Below the pieces are notes generated by a model. It had not been told where the DNA came from. It saw only the letters and a list, made by a program, of their open reading frames with translations, and made no database searches. Position numbers and translations under genes: made by a program. DNA of 8,178 nucleotides from Elusimicrobiota bacterium (GTDB lineage: Bacteria > Elusimicrobiota > Elusimicrobia > Elusimicrobiales > UBA9959): NCBI GenBank assembly GCA_022703115.1, contig JAKLEK010000017.1, positions 1 through 8,178 on the forward strand, written 5' to 3'. Shown here in pieces: positions 1 to 5,775 of this stretch (within the stretch, counting starts at the first letter, position 1; every line of letters starts with the position of its first letter).

Positions 1-432
1 CGCGTCGCCCAGCTCTTTTGATACCGCCGGCCCTTCCTCGTAGATCACGAAGTGGCGGGTCTCCAGCGCGGCGAAGCCGGGCGGGGCCGGCGGAACGCTT
101 TCCCGCTCCATGGCGGCGCCCTGCGCCGGCGCGCGTCCGGCCCCGGGGCCGGAACCGACGGCCTTGATGTCCAGCCCTCCGGAGAGCGCCCCTATCATTG
201 AGCCGGCCGGTCTGACCGGAAGTCCGGTGAACGCGGACTGTCCCCGTTCGGCCGGAGGAGAGGTCTTCCATACCGGGCGTTCGGCCGGAGGCATGGCCGC
301 GAAAGGGTTCTTCATCACCGGCATCCTGGACGGGGCTGAGAGGTCCTCGCTCATGTACTGGTACATGAAGATGCTCCAGATGCCCAGTACGCAGAACCAG
401 AAGAGCACCCTCAGCTTGCCGAATATATCCAT
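1..432 (-). CDS. Membrane-anchored protein, possible peptidase MA-like domain (partial, 3' end outside window)
   Basis: An open minus-strand frame starts at ATG 432 and runs without a stop to position 1, giving 144 residues. Residues 1-6 are short and charged, and residues about 7-25 form one hydrophobic segment (LFWFCVLGIWSIFMY), so an uncleaved signal anchor is likely. Residues about 30-120 form a linker rich in Pro, Ala and Gly, including the repeated unit PPAER. From residue 123 a folded domain seems to begin with ETRHFVIYEEGP. That opening (aromatic/His pair, then a beta strand, then an acidic-Gly turn) resembles the start of gluzincin peptidase MA-like domains, but the HExxH motif would lie outside the window, so this is inference. 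No good Shine-Dalgarno precedes the ATG. The gene lies 49 nt after the six-helix membrane protein and is probably the last visible member of the same transcript. The plus-strand frame over the same bases has no recognisable protein character. Confidence 0.6.
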   Translation of the reverse strand, partial: MDIFGKLRVLFWFCVLGIWSIFMYQYMSEDLSAPSRMPVMKNPFAAMPPAERPVWKTSPPAERGQSAFTGLPVRPAGSMIGALSGGLDIKAVGSGPGAGRAPAQGAAMERESVPPAPPGFAALETRHFVIYEEGPAVSKELGDA

Positions 433-437
433 ATGAG

Positions 438-477
438 AAAACCGCCGGCCTCGCGGCCGCGGCGCGGGTCCGGCCGG
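438..477 (-). terminator. GC-rich hairpin with short T tract, possible weak terminator
   Basis: On the minus strand CCGGCC (477-472) can pair with GGCCGG (450-445). The 21-nt interior is itself very GC-rich and self-complementary. The stem is followed by CGG and then TTTT at 441-438. This looks like a weak intrinsic terminator after the membrane protein gene, but the T run is only four bases and the next start codon is just 6 nt further. It could instead limit ribosome access to that start, where no clear Shine-Dalgarno is seen, or be a chance product of high GC. Confidence 0.25.
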
Positions 478-481
478 TCCT

Positions 482-994
482 TTACCGGAGCGAATCCCGT
501 ACTTTGAGGATCATCTCAGACATGGCGGCCACGAACAGGGAAAAGAACACCACGAAAAGAGCGTGGCATGAGGCCATGGCCCAGAGCTGGCGGCTGAACG
601 TCACGCCGAGCTGCACGCTTTTCAGATAATAGACGCCCAGCATCGAGGCTGCGGAGACGAGCGCGATGACCATCACCTGGTTCTTGCGCATGAACATCGC
701 CGCCGCCGCCGGGGCCACCACGAACAGGAGCCACATCGGGGCCCAGTACGAACCCAGCAGGTAGAAGAGCACCGCGCTGGTGGCCAGGTTCAGTAATACC
801 ATGAAGGACCGGATGTTGTGCATCCAGCGCATGAAGCGGTAGGTGTTCCTGGAGAACCAGTAATTGGTCCCGAACGAAAGCGTCAGGATCGCGAAAGAGA
901 CGTAGGTCACGTTCTTTTCCGGTTCTGAGAAGTATATGGCGAACGCTATGAGTATGACCGCGAACGGAGTAAAGTAATAATTCAGGATGTGCAT
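482..994 (-). CDS. Six-helix integral membrane protein of unknown function
   Basis: This 170-residue protein is almost entirely membrane segments, at about residues 4-22, 29-46, 62-82, 84-101, 106-124 and 138-162. They are joined by short loops with Arg/Lys clusters (RNTYRFMRWMHNIR, MRKNQ), and the tail is short (KVRDSLR). I do not recognise a named family. The size and layout resemble the membrane sensor portion of some histidine kinases, with the last helix running into a polar stretch, but TAA follows and no kinase domain exists nearby. The start at ATG 994 is supported by AAGAGGGG a few bases upstream. The gene lies 37 nt after rsmG on the same strand and is probably cotranscribed with it. 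No catalytic motif or conserved charged pair within the helices stands out. The overlapping 72-residue frame is a shadow. Confidence 0.8.
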   Translation of the reverse strand: MHILNYYFTPFAVILIAFAIYFSEPEKNVTYVSFAILTLSFGTNYWFSRNTYRFMRWMHNIRSFMVLLNLATSAVLFYLLGSYWAPMWLLFVVAPAAAAMFMRKNQVMVIALVSAASMLGVYYLKSVQLGVTFSRQLWAMASCHALFVVFFSLFVAAMSEMILKVRDSLR

Positions 995-1031
995 TATGCC
1001 CCTCTTGACGCCGTTTCCCTGACGCCCGCGT

Positions 1032-1652
1032 TCAGCCTTTCCGGAAGACCAGAATGAACCGTTCCTTGTCCTCGTTGGGAAGCCTGTAGGAAAATGCCTC
1101 CACGGCTTCGGCGGCGGCTCCCTCCCCGCTTTCGGACTGCCAGGCCAGGAACACCCCGCCGGGCCTGAGCATATTTAAGCATTGGGGGAGTATGTTTTCA
1201 AGTTTTCCCATGGCGCGTTCCACCACGGCATCGTATCGCCCCGCCTCGGTCCCCCCGCTCTGGCCTATCCGCGCGCATACGCCCCGCGCGTTGCCGAGCT
1301 TCAGGCGCGACGCGGTCCAAGTGAGGAACATCTGGCGTCTCATGCTGGAATCCCACAGGTCGAAGCGGATCTTCTCAAGCGCCACGGCCAGGGGGATTCC
1401 CGGGAAGCCCGCTCCGGCGCCAGCGTCGGCGACCAGTCCGCCCGGAGGCACCAGCCTGGACAGCAGGGGCGCGCCGGCCAGCGCGTCCAGTATGTGGCGG
1501 GGCCAGAGAAAGTCGGCGTCGTTCCTGGAGAAGAGATTGAGCCTCGCGTTCTTTTCCAGGAGTTCCGCGCGGAAAAGTTCCAGGCGGCTCGCCTGTTCCT
1601 CGGTCAGGGCGAGGCCCCAGCGTTCCAGGGTTTCGGCGGTCGTTCGGTCCAT
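1032..1652 (-). CDS. rsmG: 16S rRNA (guanine-N7)-methyltransferase RsmG (GidB)
   Basis: RsmG is a cytoplasmic S-adenosylmethionine-dependent enzyme that places the N7-methyl group on G527 of 16S rRNA, in the 530 loop. In other bacteria its loss gives low-level streptomycin resistance. The protein is 206 residues, a normal family length. Visible signatures are the N-terminal NLFSRNDADFLWPRHILDAL (39-58), the SAM-binding glycine loop ADAGAGAGFPGIP (about 75-86), and the YDAVVERA segment with the conserved Arg at 146. One departure is AWQSE near residues 170-174, where many family members have a Lys-Gly after the strand. ATG 1652 is preceded by AAGGA about 8 nt upstream, a good ribosome binding site. 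The gene starts 18 nt after the mnmG stop, the classic gidA-gidB arrangement, which supports both identification and cotranscription. Confidence 0.96.
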   Translation of the reverse strand: MDRTTAETLERWGLALTEEQASRLELFRAELLEKNARLNLFSRNDADFLWPRHILDALAGAPLLSRLVPPGGLVADAGAGAGFPGIPLAVALEKIRFDLWDSSMRRQMFLTWTASRLKLGNARGVCARIGQSGGTEAGRYDAVVERAMGKLENILPQCLNMLRPGGVFLAWQSESGEGAAAEAVEAFSYRLPNEDKERFILVFRKG

Positions 1653-1670
1653 AAGCTCGTTCCTTAGCGG

Positions 1671-3434
1671 TCAGTCCTTTCCGCCGAGCCTGGCGAGATG
1701 GACCAGCAGCAACTGTATATCGGCCGGAGTGACCCCGGGTATCCGCGCGGCCTGCGCCAGAGTGACGGGGCGCACTCGCCGGAACCGCTGGCTCGATTCG
1801 GCGGAAAGTCCTTTTATGCCGGAAGGGTCCATGGTTTCCGGTATGCGTATACGTTCGAAGTCCTTCATGCCGGAGGCGTCCCTGACGGCCCGGTCTATAT
1901 ATGTCGAGTATTCCTTCCCGATCCTGGCGCACGTTTCGGCCTCTTCGCTGGTCCACGGCGCCATGTCCGCTTCTTCCGACGCGGGCTTTCCCCCTTTCCG
2001 GGCGCGTTCGACGGCGGCTTTGTAACGTTCGAAATTCCTCCTGAACACGGCGGGGACCAGGCCCAGGTCTAACCCCCGGTCCATCAGCCGCAGGTCCGCG
2101 TTGTCCTGTCGCAGCAGCAGCCGGTACTCCGCCCTCGCCGTGAACATGCGGTAGGGTTCGTCCACTCCTTTGGATACCAGGTCGTCTATCATCACTCCTA
2201 TGTAGGCTTCGTCTCGTCCAAGCACCAGAGGCTCTTCCCCCTTCACGAGCCGCGCGGCGTTTATGCCAGCGATCAGTCCCTGGGCGGCGGCCTCTTCGTA
2301 CCCGGTGGTCCCGTTAATCTGGCCGGCCATGAAAAGTCCCGGGACGTTCCTCGTCTCCAGAGAGAGGCGCAGCTGGTCCGGGGGACAGAAATCGTATTCT
2401 ATGGCGTAGGCGGCCCGTATCATCCTGGCCTTCTCCAGCCCCCTCACCGACCGGAGCAGTTCCAGCTGCACTTCTTCCGGGAGGCTGGTCGAAAGCCCGT
2501 TCACATAGTATTCCTCGGTGTCGAACCCTTCCGGCTCAAGGAAAATGATATGGTCCGGATTATGCGGGAACTTGACGATCTTGTCCTCGATCGAAGGACA
2601 GTAACGCGGTCCGGAGGACTTTATGCGCCCGGAATAGAGAGGCGACCTGTGCAGGTTCTCGTTTATGACCGCCGAGGACCCGGGTCCGGTCCGCGTTATC
2701 CAGCAGGAAAGGAGCTTGCGTTCGGGCCGGACGCTGAAACGCGAGAACAGGGGCGGCGGGTCGTCGGGCGGTTGCTCGGAACATTTTGAGAGATCGATGG
2801 TGCGTCCGTTGAGGCGCATCGGGGTCCCGGTCTTCAGGCGGCCCAGCCTGAACCCCAGCGCCTCCAGCGAAGGGGACAGTCCGTCGGAAGGAGGATGGTT
2901 GTATCGTCCCCCCCTGAGAGAGACCTGGCCGATATGTATCAGGCCTTTCAGGAAAGTGCCGGTAGTAAGGACTACGGTCCGGGCTTCGTATCTGGTGCGG
3001 CGTACGGTCGTTACGCCTTTCAGCGCGGAACCTTCGGTCCACAGGGACTCCGCCTCGTCCTGAATGACGGCCAGGTTTTCCGCCCGCTCCAGGGCCAGCT
3101 TCATGGCGGCCTGGTACAGCTTCTTGTCGCACTGAGCCCTGGGCGCGCGCACCGCCGGGCCGCGGGATGTGTTTAGCATATGCGCGCTCAGCATGGAAAG
3201 GTCCGCGACGCGGCCCATGCGCCCTCCGAGCGCGTCCAGTTCCCTGACGATCTGCCCCTTGCCCAGGCCTCCGATCGAGGGGTTGCAGGACATCTGGGCT
3301 ATCGTGTCCAGGTCCTGGGTCATCAGCAGGGTCCGCATGCCCATGCCGGCCGAGGCCAGCGCGGCCTCGCAGCCTGCGTGCCCGCCGCCGACCACTATGA
3401 CGTCGAAGGCGGAGGGATAGATGAAATATGCCAT
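1671..3434 (-). CDS. mnmG: tRNA U34 carboxymethylaminomethyl-modifying enzyme subunit MnmG (GidA)
   Basis: MnmG is the FAD- and NADH-binding partner of MnmE. The complex adds carboxymethylaminomethyl or aminomethyl groups to C5 of the wobble uridine of tRNAs reading two-family codons. The 587-residue product has the Rossmann FAD loop VVGGGHAGCEAA (14-25), SCNPSIGGLGKG (49-60) with the conserved Cys50, GPRYCPSIEDK (275-285) with conserved Cys279, GQINGTTGYEEAAAQG (371-386) and FTARAEYRLLLRQDNADLRL (431-450). The C-terminal signature IKGLSAES...RPVTLAQAARIPGVTP is also present. The start is ATG 3434, preceded by AAGGGCGG; the frame stays open upstream for 143 codons, but that part overlaps the preceding gene and has no MnmG homology. 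The protein is shorter than the usual 610-630 residues because the region between about 470 and 508 is reduced. It starts 11 nt after the Yip1-like gene stop. Confidence 0.97.
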   Translation of the reverse strand: MAYFIYPSAFDVIVVGGGHAGCEAALASAGMGMRTLLMTQDLDTIAQMSCNPSIGGLGKGQIVRELDALGGRMGRVADLSMLSAHMLNTSRGPAVRAPRAQCDKKLYQAAMKLALERAENLAVIQDEAESLWTEGSALKGVTTVRRTRYEARTVVLTTGTFLKGLIHIGQVSLRGGRYNHPPSDGLSPSLEALGFRLGRLKTGTPMRLNGRTIDLSKCSEQPPDDPPPLFSRFSVRPERKLLSCWITRTGPGSSAVINENLHRSPLYSGRIKSSGPRYCPSIEDKIVKFPHNPDHIIFLEPEGFDTEEYYVNGLSTSLPEEVQLELLRSVRGLEKARMIRAAYAIEYDFCPPDQLRLSLETRNVPGLFMAGQINGTTGYEEAAAQGLIAGINAARLVKGEEPLVLGRDEAYIGVMIDDLVSKGVDEPYRMFTARAEYRLLLRQDNADLRLMDRGLDLGLVPAVFRRNFERYKAAVERARKGGKPASEEADMAPWTSEEAETCARIGKEYSTYIDRAVRDASGMKDFERIRIPETMDPSGIKGLSAESSQRFRRVRPVTLAQAARIPGVTPADIQLLLVHLARLGGKD

Positions 3435-3445
3435 AGAAGCCGCCC

Positions 3446-4261
3446 TTACATGAACATCGCGAAGCGGAAGATCTCCGGCGGCAGGACGCCTATGTTCTTC
3501 AGCGCGTAGAGAGACAGTCCGGCCGCCGCCGCGGAGAGCAGGAGAGCCAGTGCTGCCCGTACCGCTGTCCCGCCGAAGAGGGAGCGCGCCGCGGCCGCCG
3601 TCAGGTACAGGGTCCAGACCGCTGATAAAAGCGCCGCGGTTATGAAGAGCTCTTCGCTGCGCAGTCCTGCGGCCAGGAAGGCCGCCGGCAGGCAGATAAG
3701 TTCCGCGGCGGAAACGGCCAGGGCGAATCTGAAAAAAGCCGCCGCCCTCGGTCCGGCCGCGGCCGCCGGCCGCCAGGAAGCGGCGGTAAGCGCAAGCAGC
3801 AGGGCGAGAGAGGCGGCCGGCGAATTCCTGAAGAGGATCGCCGCCGCTGCGAGCGCTCCGCACGCGGCGAAGGCGGAAAGGATGCTGAGCGCAAGCCGCC
3901 GCTTCGAGGTCATGAGCGAGGCGAAGGCCGGGAGCATCGCCGAGGCCGCCGCGGTCAGCGCCAATCCGGAGGCCGCGTGGACCGCGAAGAGCCAGGGGCC
4001 GGACCTGCCGGAGAATTCGGCGGAGGCTTCGGCCAGTTCGGCCGGGAAACCGGCCGGCTTGGTTCGCAGGAACAGCGCGTAGGCCGCGCTCGACGTCAGA
4101 TAAAGAGCGAGCGGCCCGGAGTATCCTGAGCCGGACGCAAGCAGCCGCGCGGCGGCGCCGGCAGGGTCCGTAACGGCCGATACGGCCAGATGGAATATCC
4201 CCGCCGGCCCTTTTATCCGGCGCGCTTCGGCCCTACCGCGGTCTTTGGGGTATCCGTTCAT
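3446..4261 (-). CDS. Alanine-rich multi-pass membrane protein, Yip1-like
   Basis: This 271-residue protein has a basic N-terminus (about 1-20), then a segment reading SAVTDPAGAAARLL (28-41), followed by about six hydrophobic stretches near 47-64, 90-114, 122-143, 147-165, 174-199, 203-225 and 233-254. It ends with YALKNIGVLPPEIFRF. The amphipathic Asp-Pro start, helix count and the end are reminiscent of bacterial Yip1-family membrane proteins, whose function is largely unknown, so the family call is tentative. Composition is strongly skewed to Ala and Leu. ATG 4261 directly abuts the mnmE TGA (4264-4262) with no spacer and only a weak AGG upstream, which suggests translational coupling. TAA lies 11 nt before mnmG. 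Its position between the two subunits of the MnmE-MnmG complex is unusual, although nothing in its sequence suggests a tRNA-modification role. A plus-strand frame over the same region looks like a low-complexity shadow. Confidence 0.85.
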   Translation of the reverse strand: MNGYPKDRGRAEARRIKGPAGIFHLAVSAVTDPAGAAARLLASGSGYSGPLALYLTSSAAYALFLRTKPAGFPAELAEASAEFSGRSGPWLFAVHAASGLALTAAASAMLPAFASLMTSKRRLALSILSAFAACGALAAAAILFRNSPAASLALLLALTAASWRPAAAAGPRAAAFFRFALAVSAAELICLPAAFLAAGLRSEELFITAALLSAVWTLYLTAAAARSLFGGTAVRAALALLLSAAAAGLSLYALKNIGVLPPEIFRFAMFM

Positions 4262-5647
4262 TCATTTGCCTACGCAGAAGTTCCTGAAAACGTTGTTCAG
4301 GATATCCTGGGAGGTCGTCTCGCCGAGTATCGCGGCCAGCGCGGCGAGAGCCCCTTTGAGATGTTCCGCGGCCAGTTCCATGGGGAGGACGCCGCCGGCG
4401 GCGGCTAACCTTTCGAGGCCCGAGAGCTCCCTGTGGGCCTCCAGCAGGGCGGAATAGTGCCTGGCTGAGGTTACGATCGAGGAAGCCTCGGCGGTGAAGA
4501 ATCCCTTTTCTTCAGCTAGCAGCCTTACCTTGAGGGCTTTCAGTCCGGAGCCGGTTCTGCAGGATATGGATTGGCAGGCGGCAGTCTCCTCACGGTCCCG
4601 GCCCGGCGGGAGGTCGCTCTTGTTGCAGATCTTTATCATTTCCGCCCCGGGCGGGATGCGGCGCTTCAAGACGCTTTCCACGCGCCGGTCGGCGGCCGAG
4701 CCCTTTCTGGACCCGTCGATGACCCATAGCACGATGTCGGAGGAGCCGATCGCCTTCAGTGAACGGCGCATCCCCTCCCGTTCCAGCGTTCCTTTCGGGG
4801 CCGTCCCGATGCCGGCCGTATCCGTGAAGATCACTGAGAAGCCGCCGAGCTCGGTCTTAGCCTCTATAGTGTCGCGCGTTGTGCCGGCGATCGGCGAAAC
4901 GATGGCCCGACGGCTTCCGAGCAGACGGTTCAGGAGGGAAGACTTCCCTGAATTCGGGGCTCCGGCTATGGTGATCCTGACGCCGTGTTTGGCCCTGCGC
5001 CCTTTCTCGAAACTGTCCGCCATGGCCTTCATCCCCGCCGCCGCCGCCCGGGCGCGCCCCAGGAAGGAAGGCGCGTCCAGCGGACGCATTTCCCCATAGG
5101 AGTCGTCCAGGCGGACCTCCAGTTCGCTCAGAAGGTCGACGAGCGTTCCGCGCATTTTCCGGATGCGCTCGGAGATCCCCCCCTCCACCTGGGTGATGGC
5201 GGCCCGGTGCGCCGCCTCGCCTTCCGAGATTATGAGGTCGTTTATCCCTTCGGCTTGGGCGAGGTCCAGTTTGCCGTGCAGAAATGCGCGAAGAGTGAAT
5301 TCGCCGGGGCCGGCCTGGCGAGCTCCGCCCGCTATCGCCAGGCGCAGCAGCGTCGAAACAATGTAGGGAGAGCCGTGACAGGATATCTCGACCATGTCCT
5401 CGCCGGTGTAGCTGGCGGGCGCCCGGTAGAACACCGTGACGGTCCTGTCGATGAGCCGGCCGTCGTCCTCCGCCCTGAGAAGATATGGGAAACGCGGTTT
5501 CGGCGCCCCGGAAACGGAGGAAGGGGACAGGAAGGACGAAGCTATCCGTATGGAGTCCGGTCCCGACAGTCTTACGAGGGCCACTGCGCCCCTGCCCGCC
5601 GGGGAGGCGGGCGCCACTATGGTCTGCGCGGCGTCTGGAAGGAGCAT
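4262..5647 (-). CDS. mnmE: tRNA modification GTPase MnmE (TrmE)
   Basis: MnmE is the potassium-dependent GTPase that works with MnmG to modify tRNA wobble uridine, using a methylene-tetrahydrofolate-derived carbon. The 461-residue product has the N-terminal folate-binding domain (TIVAPASPAGRGAVALVRLSG near 9-29; PGEFTLRAFLHGKLDLAQAEG near 114-134) and a helical domain. The inserted G domain carries G1 GAPNSGKS (229-236, with the Asn that coordinates K+), G2 GTTRDT (255-260), G3 DTAG (276-279), a Glu in EREG suited to the catalytic role, and G4 NKSD (342-345). It ends with the family signature CVGK (458-461). ATG 5647 was chosen because the family normally begins just before the TIVAPAS region; only a weak GGA lies 5 nt upstream. 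An upstream in-frame GTG at 5716 would add 23 residues with no family match and lies inside a hairpin. The stop abuts the Yip1-like start. Confidence 0.97.
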   Translation of the reverse strand: MLLPDAAQTIVAPASPAGRGAVALVRLSGPDSIRIASSFLSPSSVSGAPKPRFPYLLRAEDDGRLIDRTVTVFYRAPASYTGEDMVEISCHGSPYIVSTLLRLAIAGGARQAGPGEFTLRAFLHGKLDLAQAEGINDLIISEGEAAHRAAITQVEGGISERIRKMRGTLVDLLSELEVRLDDSYGEMRPLDAPSFLGRARAAAAGMKAMADSFEKGRRAKHGVRITIAGAPNSGKSSLLNRLLGSRRAIVSPIAGTTRDTIEAKTELGGFSVIFTDTAGIGTAPKGTLEREGMRRSLKAIGSSDIVLWVIDGSRKGSAADRRVESVLKRRIPPGAEMIKICNKSDLPPGRDREETAACQSISCRTGSGLKALKVRLLAEEKGFFTAEASSIVTSARHYSALLEAHRELSGLERLAAAGGVLPMELAAEHLKGALAALAAILGETTSQDILNNVFRNFCVGK

Positions 5648-5659
5648 ATCGATCCGTGT

Positions 5660-5677
5660 GACCTTCGACCGAAGACC
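5660..5677 (-). promoter_or_regulatory. Small hairpin in the mnmE leader
   Basis: On the minus strand GGTCTTCG (5677-5670) pairs with CGAAGGTC (5667-5660). Two of the pairs are G:U wobbles, and the innermost pair probably opens to leave a GGTC loop. The 3' arm includes GAAGG, the best purine-rich match in the mnmE leader, although it sits about 14 nt before the ATG, further than an ideal Shine-Dalgarno. The structure could tune mnmE translation, but it is short enough to be accidental. Confidence 0.3.
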
Positions 5678-5708
5678 TGGTAAGCGGGGCGGGACCGGGC
5701 TAAACGGG

Positions 5709-5758
5709 CAAGTCACAGATCACGAGCGGATATATCCCGTCTCATGACCTGTGACTTG
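5709..5758 (-). repeat. 18-bp intergenic hairpin (inverted repeat) between jag and mnmE
   Basis: Arms at 5741-5758 and 5709-5726 are complementary over 18 positions. On the minus strand 16 pairs are Watson-Crick and the two others are G:U wobbles, whereas the plus strand would have two A.C mismatches. Inside, after one bulged A, CGG pairs with CCG around a GATATAT core (loop 5727-5740). The element sits within a 128-nt gap between two genes of the same strand. No run of T follows it, so it does not look like a standard intrinsic terminator. It could be a transcript processing or stabilising element, a regulatory leader structure, or one copy of an interspersed palindromic repeat. Confidence 0.7.
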
Positions 5759-5760
5759 TC

Positions 5761-5773
5761 GCGCGGCACGCGC
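5761..5773 (-). other. Short GC hairpin just after the jag stop
   Basis: GCGCG and CGCGC form a perfect 5-bp stem around a 3-nt loop. It starts directly after the tandem stop codons TGA TAG that end jag (5778-5773; the last bases of the TAG overlap the stem) and is followed 2 nt later by the larger 18-bp hairpin. There is no T tract. It may add to 3' end stability of the jag message or be incidental in GC-rich DNA. Confidence 0.3.
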
Positions 5774-5775
5774 TA

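Noticed and set aside
1192..2025. Long plus-strand frame (277 codons) across rsmG and the end of mnmG.
   Set aside because: It is Arg/Ser-rich with no domain signature and spans two well-supported genes and their gap on the other strand.
3435..3863. In-frame extension of mnmG by 143 codons upstream of ATG 3434.
   Set aside because: The extra residues are Arg/Gly-rich, have no MnmG similarity and overlap the membrane protein gene in another frame. ATG 3434 has a ribosome binding site and fits the family N-terminus.
3642..4082. Plus-strand 146-codon frame rich in Ala, Ser, Lys and Glu.
   Set aside because: It is antisense to the hydrophobic Yip1-like gene, low in complexity, and has no ribosome binding site or family signature. 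It is a GC-driven shadow.
5648..5716. GTG start at 5716 for mnmE.
   Set aside because: It would add 23 residues without family similarity, has no Shine-Dalgarno and lies within the hairpin arm.
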